Below are positions 36,176 to 49,057 of a DNA stretch of 64,000 nt, in pieces. Within the stretch, counting starts at the first letter, position 1. Every line of letters begins with the position of its first letter. A program made the translations under genes and the position numbers. The notes under the pieces are model-generated. The model was given only the letters and a program-made list of their open reading frames with translations. It was not told the DNA's origin and did not search any database. The stretch comes from Calvatia gigantea. Its lineage: Eukaryota; Basidiomycota; Agaricomycetes; Agaricales; Lycoperdaceae. The DNA lies in assembly GCA_025093985.1 (NCBI GenBank), contig JACAAK010000004.1:3286001-3350000 (forward strand), read 5' to 3'.

Positions 36176-37300
36176 ATGCAGGACCTCGACCCTCTTGACC
36201 CAGCTTATGTTGCCGAAATCCTTTCCAAGCCTCCCTTTGTCACTATTCCAGGTGTTATAAACGTCCGCGACCTCGGCCCTTATCCTTCTACCATGTTTCC
36301 TGGCATGGTCACCAAACCAGGGCAGATATACCGCTCAGCAGAAATATCTGGGATAACGCCAGAAGGTATGCGTCTTAATTTTTAGTATGAGATAACCCAA
36401 AATAAGAGGGCATTTTCTTCAGGAAAGGCACTTTTTAGAAAGTTGAACATCACCAAAGTCTTCGACCTTCGCTCCGACACAGAAATCTACAAGTATAATG
36501 CCCCTCTCCCAACTATCAATGGCGTAGAGGTTATCCACACCCCCGTCTTCAAGATTGAAGACTACAGCCCAGAGATGATGGCCAAGTACGTACGTGCTCA
36601 CTTCCTCTGGCACAATGTACAGCAAGGCGCATATATGCCATGTGATTTTCTTCCCCTAGGAGATATCAGCTATACGCCAGCGGGACGACAGAGGTACGTC
36701 CCCACCTTGTGATTTACGACGGCCATTGGAACTCACACCCGGCTTCAGGCTTTTATGGAACTGTATTCACAGATCCTTGACCACGGGGGACCAGCATTCG
36801 GAAGTATTCTCCGGCATGTGAGAGATAAGCCAAACGAGGCATGCCTCTTTCATTGCACAGCCGGCAAGGATCGTACAGGTATTATTGCGGCTATCCTTCT
36901 CAAGGTGGGAACATTACTCAGGAGGACCAAATCGCCATTGATTCCTTTCAAAGCTCGTTGGTGTGGACGATGAGATCATAGCAAAGGACTACGCTCTAAC
37001 ACGCGTAGGCCGTGAGCCTGCCCGGGAAATGATCATGGCACGCCTCTCTAAGGAACCAATATTCAGGTTGAACAACGAGGCTGCACTCATTATGTTCACT
37101 TGCCGGTATGTTCTCAAAATCACCTTTCCGATATGTCCTCACGAAGGACAAGGCACGAAACGATGATCGCATTCTTGAACTTACTCGACGAGAAATACGA
37201 CGGTGTGGAAGAATATGTAAAGAAATTTGTTGAACTAACAGATGAAGATATATCCATCATTCGGAACAACTTTCTTGTACCCAGCAACTCACGTCTCTAA
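36176..37300 (+). CDS. Tyrosine phosphatase family protein (Y_phosphatase3 type)
   Basis: Starts MQDLDPLDPAYVAEIL. Motifs in order: GVINVRDLGPYP and YRSAEISGITPEG, typical of the family N-terminus; VFDLRSDTEI; then the catalytic loop HCTAGKDRTGIIAAILL (C-X5-R, near 36855). Later exons read DDEIIAKDYALTRVG and TMIAFLNLLDEKYDGVEEYV, and the end is at 37300. At least four introns. The overall pattern fits fungal dual-specificity or lipid phosphatases of PF13350. The substrate is unknown. Expression may be coupled to MCM6 through the short divergent spacer, but I have no direct evidence. Confidence 0.9.
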
Positions 37301-37539
37301 TTACTGCTTTCGTTATTCGCATCCGTTTTCGTTGGGCAATAGACTCCTCGCATAATCCAGTTTGCCGAACCCCAAGTACGACACTCCTGATATCCAATAA
37401 CACCCGTATCATTATGATTAGTTGAATGTTACAGTTGGTTTCCTTGCCAGATAGATAAGACTTGTGTGAGGTAGCCAGAAAACTGCGAGAATAAAACAGA
37501 ACAAAACATACGGTACACCCAAAAGGCAACATGTCAACT

Positions 37540-40500
37540 TCAAACTTTCTTTCCCAAATCCGCCGCTGGCCGCTTCCCATTCACACCTTTTGGCCCGCCA
37601 GCCGACATCGGCCCTCCATTACTGGTGCCCACACCCATACCTGTAGTAACGGTGCCGGTACTCAACCCGCTCGTAACCCTCGCTTTTGGATTCAATGGCG
37701 ACAACACCCCAGGTCTCCCAAGACCTCCACCCGCACCAGGTGCAGACACCTCCCCCGTTACCCTTCTCCGCATATTTGGCCTTGCAAGTACCGCGGGCTG
37801 CTTCTGCCCCGTCCTATCGCCTACCTCTTTCTGATTCAGGTGGAGACTTCCAAGGTCCAAGTCGCGATCAGAATACCCCGACATCGACATGGATGCACCA
37901 TCACCACCCATCGCCTGTCTCCGCGCCTTTTCGTGTCGTAGTTGCACAGAGCGGAAGTGTGTCAAGAGTTCCTGCCATTTGATGTCTTCTCGTCCTATTC
38001 GGGAGCGGGTTTGCACTACATTTGGTGTAGATTTCGGTGCTATGTGGAGGAATCCCGCGGAGTTGACTGCGTTTAGACGATTACGGAGTGAGAGGAAGGC
38101 AGAGCTTTGGGGGAGGAGCATTAGGATGCCGTAGAGGCATTTGTAGAGATAGGGGTATTTCTCGGGTTCCAGGAGTTGAAGTCGGATATCTGTCGCTATG
38201 TCAAGCAATGAAATAAAAAGCGCGGGGTAAAAGACATACACGTGAACACAGGCGATTCGATAAGCTGGACCAGCTTATCAATTTGTACTAGCATCTGAAC
38301 TGTGATGTCGAGATCGGCACTGGGCGTTTGTTGAGCCAAACAAAGTCTTCGACTAGAAATGAACGCGTACAAGATGTATAGCAGGTTTGAAGCATGCTCA
38401 TATGCTTGCGCCAAAAGGCATAGAGAAAACAGGGACACAGCATTGTGACACCAGGACCTATAAAGCGTTGTAAATAAGGCCTGACCATCTTGCTGTAAAT
38501 CATATTCAGAACGCATACACGTTTAGATGGGTTAAAAGCATACCCGGGTCTCCAAACTCTTTAACCTTTTCCTGAAGTCGGCGAGCTCAGGAGAAGTGAT
38601 GAGGATAAGGTTCAGCTTCTGCACAATAACACTTGCAAATTCAAGATCCTGTTAACCCCAAAGATCAGCGACTCAACCTAGGGTGGTGGATTAGACGAGA
38701 AAAAAAATCACCTCTTCCTTGTCTATAATCTCGGCAAAGGTCCTGTAAATCTTCTCGGTGTTCATATACAGGCACAGCTGCCGGATGATGAGACTTCCTC
38801 TTGTCTCCAGCAGTCTCCTATCTGTGCTGAAAAGCTCCAGGAGATTATGCATAAACGCCTTAAAGTATCCTTCTTCAGACGACGAGGATATTTGCGCAAT
38901 AAGCTGAAGGTCGTGTTTGATGACCTGCACATAGACATCAGCATATGACCATCGACGCCCTTAGGGATAGAAAACGGATACCTCTTCTGAACTGTCATTG
39001 AGAGTTTTGAGCAGCGCCGGGAACGTTACATCGTCCATAGACAAGATCTGCCGGTACATCAGAGCTCACTCAAATGAGTTGACAGTTAGATGGCTTGCTC
39101 ACCTTCTTTGGGGCTTTCTGATGCAACATGATCAACCACTGCAATGTCGTAACTCGCGTTTCCTCCCATTCGCTTAAGAATTGTATCGTCAGTTCATTAA
39201 CAGTCGCCTGGTAGTCGAACAGGTCTGCGTCCTCGATAACTTGACTCTGTGACAACTTCTCTCCAGACTGTTGTTGACCATTTATGCTCGTAGTTGAAAC
39301 CGGTGAGGGTGGCCTAGAACCAGAGGTTTGCTGAGAAGTGGATTGGGTTGCAGCATCAGAGACAGCTCCTCGTCCGGCCAAATTGTTCGGAGGTGCAGGA
39401 GCTGTCACAGGCACGGATAAAGGAACAGACGGTGTAGGAGAACGTTGCATGCGACTTGCGAGTGGTGGCACGTTGATTTTCTCGTTCCTGGGCGACGCCG
39501 ATGTCGTTGTCGTTGTCGAGGTCGTGTTTGTGGTTATCTGGTCCGCAGGTGAGGGTAACGACTTGATCACATCAAATAACAGTTTGTTGGTCTTGACTGC
39601 TACTGTCTGAATCATAGGAACGTGGTGGGCGAGGTTGGGAAGAACGCATGGTATTAACCGTGGCGTAAAGGGCACCATAACCTCGTGTGCCCATGCTAAG
39701 AATTCGGCTAGCCATCTCAAGGCGGTTGATTGCTGGATTTCGTCATCTGCAAATTTTGAGAAAACTGGCTATAAAATGAAACGAGGAACTGACGCTCATT
39801 GTCAAGTTGTTGGATCAGAATTTCAATGATAGCTGCATAATCGACACGAACGCCCTGCCCAGGAATCCACACTTTCCAACCCGGGTTAGTAAGGTATTGT
39901 AAAACTTTGAACGGTGTCGTACCTCCTGTTTCTCTGTGATCCTGTTCGGGGGACTCGCTTGTTATCCCTTCGTCGACTCCGTTCATTTCCGCCCCAGAAT
40001 CACCGGTATCCACTTCGGTACCATCATGCCCGTCCGCTGTTGCAGTAAACCTTGATTCCACACTGTCTGCCCGACCCGGGCCATCCTCTAGCCTCCGTAA
40101 TGACCCCCGTTCATCGAGATGCCGAGAAACGTAAGTGATGTCACGAATTTCACGGAGAAAATCCGCGAGCAGATTCTCAGTAGCAATCCGCACATCTTCA
40201 ATAGGGTCTGAAAGATACTTCCTGTAAATGCCTCAGAATGTGACAACGGGAATTCGACAATTACACTTACAGTAGCCCGTCCAAGAACTCTGGCAAAAAT
40301 GTAATCAGCTCGAGCTCGGGAACACTATCTAATACCGTGATCCACGAGACTAGGTAACTCCTTGTGAACGGGCTGAGGACGTATATCCGTTCCTTCAATA
40401 ACGGTATGAAATGGGCAAGGGAGAATGCCTTCCGCGGTTCTTGATCTCCCTCCCCGTGTAAGGGGACCAAAACCCCGAATTTCTCTTCCCTCTCATTTCT

Positions 40501-41199
40501 CACCTTCTCCGTCTCAGGGTAGAGTGGAATATAATACGCCGCAGATTCCGCCACGATATCCTTAAGCAATCTATCCAACAGCTCCGCCCCATTCTTCACC
40601 GACAATTCGGAATCTGCTGCAAGCTGCAAAGTACACATAAATTTCGAATATTGGTTCACCAGATACCGGAAACAACACTCACTTTACTCAGTGCGTCAAA
40701 TATGTCATTGAAATAAACCAACACCTCTCCCTTCGAAACCTTGGCAATGTTGTACAAACACTCCGCCGAGAAATATCGGATTTTGTTCTCCGGATCCACG
40801 AAGCAATCGAGTAATGGGCCGACAAATCTTTCCATGTACGGAGCGATATCGACACCCAGAGCAATAGCTGTTCCTGCAAGCCCAATAAGGCCTCCGTTGC
40901 GAACATGTAGTGGGTTACTGTTATTGCAGAACATGTCGACCAGTTGGTCGATAATTGTGCTAATTCGTTCTCGGTTCCCTGCTTGGTGACAGTCCCGGAC
41001 CTGTCTGCCAGATCACATAGAGTGCCAATGAGCAACTAAGAAAAGCGGAACTTGACAGAAATTCACTTCTCAAGTTCCAAGGCAGCCGCCTTTCGTTTCT
41101 CGTAGATCTTGTCAACAAGTTGCCTCGAGATTGCGGTGTCTGTCCAAGAACCTGATGAGCCACCAATTCAATTACCGGATATCGAAATGAACTACCCAT
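37540..41199 (-). CDS. VAC14: VAC14, scaffold of the PI(3,5)P2 kinase complex (5' end uncertain)
   Basis: HEAT-repeat scaffold that holds the Fab1/PIKfyve kinase and Fig4 phosphatase on endolysosomal membranes. Signature segments: LYEKRKAAALELE-like exon (IYEKRKAAALELE, near 41100-41065), HVRNGGLIGLAGTAIALGVDI, KIRYFSAECLYNIAKVSKGE, LLKERIYVLSPFTRSYLVSWI, a block near 39120-39200 with EWEETRVTTLQWLIMLHQKAP, and YKCLYGILMLLPQSSAFLSLRNRL near the C-terminus. A disordered Ser/Thr-rich insert lies at about 39540-39240 and a Gly/Pro-rich tail ends at 37540. About nine introns. No ATG is in frame with the first recognised exon, so a short upstream exon between about 41165 and 41470 is missing from my model. 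The listed end is a placeholder. Confidence 0.88.
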
Positions 41200-41478
41200 T
41201 GGTATTTGGCACCGGTATTCAGGAAGAGAATATCACGAAGGGGAAACGGTGAGGGAGCACGGTGATAGTTTGCATGCGTCTGCGCTGAGGAGCCCAATGT
41301 GTGCTAAACTACCCGACCAAACTAGATCAAATATCACGCGTCACCACCCAATGGCGCCTACCCCGGATCAAACCCCAACTACGTTGGCACAGAAACACGT
41401 ACAACTGAGGAATAACAATAACATTGGCTGGACAAGACGACTAGACCGCGACATAACCACCAACACGAGGATACAGCG

Positions 41479-43364
41479 TCATCTTGGCAGTTCAAAGCCA
41501 GCCATGTGCAGTAATGTCGCGAACTAAAGTCACGGCTGAGCGCTGAGCTTGATCCGAAACGGCCTTTGAACGCACTTACCTGAACCTTGGATATACCATA
41601 TAGCTGTTCAAAGCTGAAACCGTCCCTGTCGCTCAAATCACCTGGATAAAACCGTCAGGAATGGTCAGAGATCGGCATGGTGTGAGAGTCTCTACCGCTG
41701 TTATGGTACATGGGATCTGCGACTGGAGAGAATGGTAAATACTATGGCACCCTCTAAAAGAAGGATTTATGGCTGCCTACTTGGTCCTGCACGTTCAAAA
41801 ACTTGAGTGCCGGGGTATCCCAAGTCATAGAAAGACTATCCATGCGTTAGTATTCCGTCAATTGGATAGTCTGACGCGACCTCACCTGATGGTCACTACA
41901 ACAGGCCTGGAAGCTATCGTTAGCTCAATGAAAAGGCACACTATCCATGCTGAACGAACCGCACTATAACCGACTATTAGCTCGGGGCTATAGATAGCAG
42001 ATATATTAGCAACGAGCTGGGTAGCTTCAGGCGTGCCAATTCTGCCAGAGGAGGCCACTATGAGAACCAACACAACGAAAGGTATTGGAAACAAGGAGGC
42101 TCACGTTTCGGGAAGACCCAACTGCAGGGGTTCATCGAGTGCACGATAAGCCAGCATGTCAGCTTGAACAATTAATGCAACCTTCTCCCCTTCAGCCCTC
42201 AGTTTGCCTTTTCGACGCGATAATAAAATTAATTTCCGCCAAGGCCAGGATTTGTGCAGACTCACGAGCATACGCAATACTCCCCAAACGTCCCTGCTCT
42301 TCACCACCAAAAGTAATCAATTCCACATTGGTATGAAACTTGACTCCTTTCCTCCCAATAGTCCTTGCAATGGCCAGGATAGACGTCGTCCCAGACCCAT
42401 CATCGTCACCACCCGGTGCTCTCGTACTTCCGAATGAGCCACGACTGTCATAATGCCCGCTAATGATTATTCTGGTATCGCTCGCCACGGCCGGTTTATA
42501 CCGGCTAGTACAAACCCAATTAATCCTTTCCCCCAAACAGAGACTATCGTACACTCACCAGATTACGTTCGGCGTAAATCCCGCCATGAACGACCAAAGC
42601 TCACACTTCGCACCGCTCTCCTCAATGATACTTTTAATCCAATCGGCCGCTACAATCGCTCCGGGCGTAAAGGAATGCCTCGACACAATTCCACTCTTCC
42701 CATCCTCTCCCGTCAAAAATCGGATGTCCTTCTCCATCTGCGGAACGCTGATATTGTTCACAATGGACGCAACGACGGGATCAAACCTCAGTTTCGATAG
42801 TGTTTCTTTGATGGGTCCGAGGGATTCAGGCAGGACTGTGACATATTCGACAGGAGAATCTGGAAGGATGGTAGATTTCCAGAATCGTGGTAGGATGAGG
42901 TCGATACCATATGCTTCACTGCTGGGCACAGAAAGTAACAGCGCGTCCGGAGTCTGATAGAGGAGTTCATATGAGAGGAGTGGTGACTGCGGAAACGCCT
43001 GCTGCTTGTCACTACTCGGAACCGTCATTGGGGTACGACCAAAACGTTCGAAAAACTCGTCCATCGATTCCTTCTCTGCATTAATGAGACTAGCTTCAAC
43101 AGCCTCCTTCTCTACCCAAATGAGGCGCCGATCCGGGCTAAAACGCGTAATTTGAGATATATGTGCTTCTGTCGCAAAGTCACTTGTCGTAAGTGAGCTG
43201 ATGCATGCAGCATTGGGGAGGAAAACGCTGTGAGTAGTATGCCAGCCAGACCGATAGTTGCCGTAGAACGCGCTGGACAAGCACGAAGACGGCCCAAAAA
43301 GCCCTTCGTTGAAAGGTATAACGAGCAGTAGTGCTGCGAATGCAGCGGACGCTAGAGGGCTCAT
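41479..43364 (-). CDS. M28 family zinc aminopeptidase, secreted
   Basis: Starts MSPLASAAFAALLLVIP at 43364; a hydrophobic N-terminus indicates a signal peptide or anchor. The first exon (to 42555) is an N-terminal region without zinc ligands. The catalytic domain follows: SGHYDSRG (first His, Asp), APGGDDDGSG (bridging Asp), ITFGGEEQGRLGS (catalytic Glu and ligand Glu), VQADMLAYR (Asp) and CCSDHQSFYDLGYP (last His) across an intron. It ends with DPMYHNSGD, LSDRDGFSFEQL and FATLLHMAGFELPR. All five expected zinc ligands are visible. The long annotated-style start at 43415 would be a TTG, so the ATG at 43364 is preferred. At least five introns. Role: extracellular or vacuolar peptide breakdown. 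Confidence 0.85.
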
Positions 43365-43604
43365 TGCTTTCGGTGTGAAAACCAGGGTGAGTATGTGCAC
43401 AGGGCTCTGACGCAATTACTCAATTACTGCATCAACCGACAACTTGAGAACCGGAACGCCCATTTCCATTTCTGTCGACCCTGACGTGCGTGTGTGAACC
43501 ATAGTCAAGAGTCCTCATTTGTCCATTAAACAGTTAACCTACGAATCTAACACATGCAACACAACAATCGCGATAGGACAAAACGAATTCAAAAACGGCA
43601 AAAC

Positions 43605-45096
43605 TCAATAGTTGTTAGCGAACCCAGCAGCCTTGCGGATCGAGTTGATAAGAATATTATCAGAATCACCACCTGCTTCCCACATTGAAAATCCTCTCAA
43701 GCCCTTCGACCGAATGAACTTGCCCTTAGCCGCGAAGGACTGGGCGTTGTCGAATGATACCATGATCTCCTTGTCCGCATTGTAGACATAAGGCTAAAAG
43801 AAAATATTCTCAGGTTGAAGGAACCAACCAGGCGACAAAAAACTCACAGTCTGACTACAAGAATCGAATGCGTGAGGGATACCTCGTTTGAAAGCACCGT
43901 CTGTGTTCAAATACCCCTGCTCAATGAGGCCCCAGAAATCGATGTTACCACCAGGGCCTTGAGCAGCACCACACTCATCGACACCCGAAGCATCATCCCA
44001 AGCATCACCAGCCGGCTTATCATCAGCATCGAATTTCGGGTACGGAACCAACGTCTGCGTGCCATTTACAAAGGCATCAGCCCTCCTGACCCTGAAAGAG
44101 TGGCCGTACGCGGGAACACCGAGAACGATTTGATCCAAGGGCATCCCAGCTTCGTTCCAACCTTTCACAGAGGAAACAGCAGAACCAAACTGATTATCGG
44201 CGGTTGCGCAGGTGTCATCAAGAGGAGCGTTGGGGCCGACAGTCGCGCTCCATGGGCCCCATATATCGTAGTTCATGATGGCGATCCAATCGAGGACTTT
44301 CGCGAAGGCCGAAACGTCTGTCATGGGTTCACCATCTGGGCCTGCGAACGGGACTATTGCGACTGCTGCAGAAAGAGTGAGTTTCGCTCCAAGGGGGTCT
44401 TTGCGAAGCTCTTGCAAAAGAGCAAGAAGATTGGCGGAGTCAGAACCAGAGATTGTATTGCATCCGATGCCTTGTCTGCCAGGATATTCCCAACTAGGAG
44501 AGGATAAATAACGAGTTCGGCGCCAATATATACGCACTCACTCAAAATCGAGACCATCCAAGTTATATTGGCGTGCAAACTCAATCAAGGTTTTCACGAA
44601 TTGAGTGCGATTTTGGGCAGAAGCGACATTGGATGAGAACCAACGTGAGCCAGTCCAACCTCCGACAGAAACTAGAGCCTTTACGCCCTATAACAATAGC
44701 CATGAAAACCAGTTGCACCCAGTAGATTCAGTAGAAACGCACATGTTGCTTCGCTTGAGAAACAAACTGAGGTAGGAGTTCTGGGTTAGACCCATTCAAT
44801 GACAACAACCTGACATCAGGTGTGGTCTCCCTGAAGAACCCATCAATTACGTTGCAATAAATAATCAAAGAAGGAACACACGCGAAGGAATACGTTAAGT
44901 GGGTGTACTTCTTCCAGCTGACTTTCGACAGCGGGAAGCCTGTCGTCGAGTGCCAACCCGCATACCACGATATTGCGATTTTCGATTTCGAATACGAAGT
45001 TGCATCTACTTTGACGTTCGTATCCACCTCGACCGCCTGGGCTCCAACTCCTAGTGCAAAGAGCGCATAACACAACGTCTTCGAGAAGGTGAACAT
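43605..45096 (-). CDS. GH18 chitinase, secreted
   Basis: Hydrolyses chitin in the cell wall. It starts MFTFSKTLCYALFALGVGAQA at 45096, a clear signal peptide. The GH18 barrel shows SWYAGWHSTTGFPLSKVSWKKYTHLTYSF, VKALVSVGGWTGS, the active-site strand LDGLDFEWEYPGRQG, WIAIMNYDIWG, LGVPAYGHSF and SKGLRGFSMWEAGGD near the end. Against the consensus D-x-x-D-x-D-x-E, the third Asp is Glu here (DGLDFEWE); the catalytic last Glu is kept. No chitin-binding module or GPI signal is seen. It ends at 43605. A TATA-like TATAAATA lies upstream near 45318-45326 on the minus strand. Neighbours are unrelated. Confidence 0.9.
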
Positions 45097-46268
45097 CCTA
45101 GGCAACAATGGAAGAGCGGGCACAGTCACTCCAAGAAATAGGATGGGAACACAAGCAAGACCTGAAACAAAATTCGTGATGTTTTATAAATGGCAAGAGA
45201 AGGGTGCCAGACCGAAGAGCAAACTTCTAGAGATGATGTCGTGATGACGAACAACCCAAACTGATACGAACGGGGGGAAATAGCAACGGTAGTGAGACTG
45301 CAACACACCGAAAAGCCATATTTATATCCCCACCACACCGCCCATACAGGTTGACCATAGATTCGTTGATTGATTGAGGCGCCCCGGCAGCATGATCCCA
45401 GCTCCCCATGGATGGAACCCTACCACACTGCCCTTCTGGGACATCGAAGTTTCAGTACGCATGGTCTCCCTGTGGTTCCCTGAATGAACAACGGACGGTG
45501 TCTTTGTACACGCGCAAGGGCCCCTACCGCCGAGTATGTAATGTAAATGAAACTGCCGCCAGGCAATAAATTCCCTTGAAACCTGTGCAATCAAGTCAGC
45601 CTAATAGAGGTAACATCGCCGGTACTTAGCACCATCGACATCACCTCACCACCATAATTGTTCTCCCATCCCCCACATCATCCCGGGCAAGATTTTGATT
45701 CTGTTCCGGTAACACCGAAGAAGTTATGGGCCGCGACTCCAAAGATCCACACGTAAAAGCAAGCGTCCTCGACAAAAGAAGGGCTCCTTCGCTGTCTGCT
45801 GACACCCGACCATGTGGTCTTAGAACCAGAACACAACATTAATGGAAACCTTCATGATTCGAGGCGTACTTCATTGTCCATGTGATGCATGGAAGGGGCG
45901 AGTCGACCAGAACTTGCGCTCAGGTGAAAGTGTCCGGGACGATCATGGGAAACGATTGATAGTTGAACCAACGGCCGTCAACAGCCGAGAGTCCGTTGTT
46001 GGGGCGTCGGCGAATCATTAATCATGTTACGGTTTTTGTAGCGCGAGATCCAAGCCTTCATCCGATTTAAGCAACTACTTAAGTGATGCATGGTTTCGTA
46101 ACCCCTTAACTCGTTTAACACCATACAACAAGAAGATTTGATCAACTTCTGCGCCAGATGGATGAGGCTAAACCTCATCGCATGGGTATCGGATATTTAC
46201 TCGATTTGATGTCATGACAATCATGTTCGTTCGTAACCCAAACCTCATGAGGAGTAAGATGCCTATCA
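45097..46268. other. Spacer between the sugar transporter end and the chitinase start
   Basis: 1,172 bp. It contains the chitinase promoter, with a possible TATA box (reverse complement of TATTTATA near 45318-45326) about 220 bp before the ATG, which suggests a long leader. No gene, tRNA or repeat was recognised. Reverse-strand frames of 60-90 codons have no domain. Confidence 0.5.
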
Positions 46269-49057
46269 TCAAGCCGCCACAGCTCCTGTGTCATCAAATA
46301 CTTGAATTTGCTTCTCATTACCCGTTCCCAAAATTGCAACTCTTTGCTTCCTCTTCGACGCTTTGACGGGATTAGGATCCTAAAGTATTACCTGTCAGCG
46401 CCCACTGAGGATGCACGAGGAGGCCAGCCTTACCCGGAAGATCTCGTCCAGTTCTTCGCTAAGGGTGGACCGAAGTGTCAACATCAGATGCTCAGCAAAC
46501 TCGAGGAAAGCGATACTTACAGCGTCCTCCCTTTGGTTTCAACAACAAAGAAATAGATCATCACGCATTCAAAGAGATCCCAGGCAATGTAAACAATATA
46601 ATACTTCCACAAAAAGTTAGCACGATTTGGTGAACAAGAAGCGAACGACGTCACCTTCCATTTAATGGTTCCAAGGGCAATCGGGCCAGCGTAGACATTA
46701 ACAAATCCAGCACAGCTAACTGCAAACGCATTCCTGGGCACCACAGGTCAATACCGGAACATAAATGCAGGCGGAAGTTGTTTCGTACATCGCCATTCCC
46801 TTGGCGCGTGTATTGTATTCCAAAACTTCTGTTGGGTAAACTGCTTGGAGGGGTGTGTAGGCAAGACTGAATACAAATCCGAAAAGGACTGGATGCGGCG
46901 AAGGTTAATTTTGGTGTTTGGCGATAAGGGATGCACATACAAATGAAGGCTATGGCGGCGTTGGCGCCTGCAGGATTAGCGCCATCTGAGCCCCATTTGG
47001 CCGTCAGACCTGTGACAATGGCAAGGTCTCCGGCACAAGCGAAGGTGCCCCAGAACCAGATGACCCTCCTCCCAACTAAGCACGCATTAATTAGCCTCAA
47101 GATGTAAGTGGGCGGTAATAGTCGGGCTTACCTCTGTCTGTTAAAAATGTTCCAATTACTGCACCAGTAGCTGATACAATTGTATTCGCAAAGTTCAGTG
47201 TGAGCAATTGGTTTTGAGTTTTTGCTCCAGCAGCCTTAAAAAGGATGGTAAGGAAGTACCTGAGAACGATTGTAATTAGCATGATTAATCTCCAAGATAG
47301 TCTTAACCTACCCCAAGCCGTTTCCTGACCATTGCTACAAAGAGTCAACCATTCCTGTCTCTTCTGCGTTTAGAGGTCACATACCCCAAAGAAAGCCATC
47401 AGCAAGACCATAAATGATCTATACCTCCGGTTTGGTGTGTTGAAGAGTTCAGAGTAGTCATACCTACCATCCCTCAGATTGTGCGCGAAAAACACAGGGT
47501 AGATCCACTCACCATCGTTTATCAGAAGCATCCAACCTAACAGCTTCCTGGTACTCCTTCCATTCCAACTTAACTAAAGCCGCATTCTCGTCGCCGTCTC
47601 CATGATACTTGGCCAAAATCTTTTTGGCCTCTTCCTTCCTACCCACAGAAATAAGCCAGCGAGGAGACTATGACCATTTGATTGTCAAGTTAGGCTTGTT
47701 CCAGGGATGATAGTGGTGCCAAACTTACTTCAGGAAGGAAGGGAGCGCCAAGGAAGAGGATGGCGGCTGGAATAATCTGGATAGCAAGAGGCAGCCTCCA
47801 GGCCAGTGTCGACTGACGCCGACCAGATGCAACGGTAATACCGCCTAACCGATAATTAAGATGAATTCAAAAAATAGACTTCCCGACATACTGCAAAGAA
47901 TTGATCCAGAGTAGTAGAAAGCTAGTGGGGGCTTGTTAAAATCATAAGATGCGCTCTTTAATCATGAGACGCACTGTTGAACCTGCTCAAAGTTGAGGAA
48001 CCGCGTATTGTCGATTTCAAAACATGGGCACTCACATTCCGGTCAGTCGTCCTCTCCACTGGTGTCAATCGCCAGATGAATATATAGGTATGCTAAATAC
48101 GCTCAAAAGAGGCTTACCTGGGGAGGCGACATTTCCACCACATAAGCCGGGGAGGCCGTCGTTGTAATTGCGATGCCGAACCCCAGCACAAATCGTCCAG
48201 CTAGAAGATAGCTCACATTCTTAGCCGCAGTGATAACAATTGCCCCTAGAGGAAAACAATTAGTTGTCGACAAAGAGGAGTGAACGAGTTTCGGACGCAC
48301 CGATTATGACGATAAGCCCTCCCAGGGACTGCAAGGTAATGAGCTTCACTTTTGGGCAACGCGCTAAGGTAGAGTGGACCCACCATTCCTCCCCGACGGC
48401 CAAACTTGTCCGTTATAGGACCTGCGATCAGTACGGCAGCAATGGTACCTGATAGCCCAGTTAATACCAATTTCTTTTCTGCTTTGAGGTGGGTGCACAC
48501 CAATTGAGTACTGCGGACAGTGCTAGCTTCAGTGATGCTGTAACCAGGAGGTAGATGAGAAATCGCACAATTCCGAAGATAATGGCTGTAGTGGTTCCTA
48601 CACCTCCACCAGCGTCCTCGCCGTCAATCCCGAAGTAATCCAAATACTGCCTGCACAGTTGAACTGATCAACTTGGAACCACTAGCTGTTAAACCTGAGA
48701 GACCAACTTCATGCCGTTAACTGCACTCATGACTACGCCAGAAGGTCAGCATGGGCACACGACAGTAAGAACTTGTTGGAACTCACCAGAACCGTCAAAC
48801 CCATTCGACAAACTTCCCATGAACGCGACCAACAGGATCCCAAACAATTGAATAGAACGCCAACTCGAAGCCTTAAGCTGTGGGCCTGTCGACAACGCCA
48901 AAGCATACTCCGCATTCATGACTTCCATGATCTTGGCCCCATTCAACGGAGCAGCATGTCCCGACTTTCCATCTGGTTTTAGTGCTGCGTTATTCTCTGG
49001 TTCGGTTCCATGAGTCGAGGAAGCTTTCTCATCGATTTTCTCTGTGTCGATCGCCAT
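46269..49057 (-). CDS. MFS sugar transporter
   Basis: Twelve-helix sugar porter family. It starts MAIDTEKIDEKASSTHG at 49057 with a hydrophilic N-terminus. Motifs: GPITDKFGRRGGM (the loop 2-3 signature D-R-x-G-R-R), GRFVLGFGIAITTTASPAYVVEMSP (helix 4-5), SPRWLISVGRKEEA (central loop), TNQLLTLNFANTIVSATGAVIG, and FFVVETKGRTL before the last introns (PETKGR motif with Val for Pro). Small final exons complete EELDEIFR and DPNPVKASKRKQRV, ending at 46269. The acidic/charged loop and family motifs fit hexose, lactose or quinate porters; the substrate cannot be assigned. About eight introns or more. Confidence 0.88.

Noticed and set aside
37531..37982. Plus-strand frames of 98-136 codons
   Set aside because: Antisense to the low-complexity C-terminal tail of VAC14.
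43815..44507. 230-codon plus-strand frame
   Set aside because: Antisense of the chitinase exon, which carries clear GH18 motifs.
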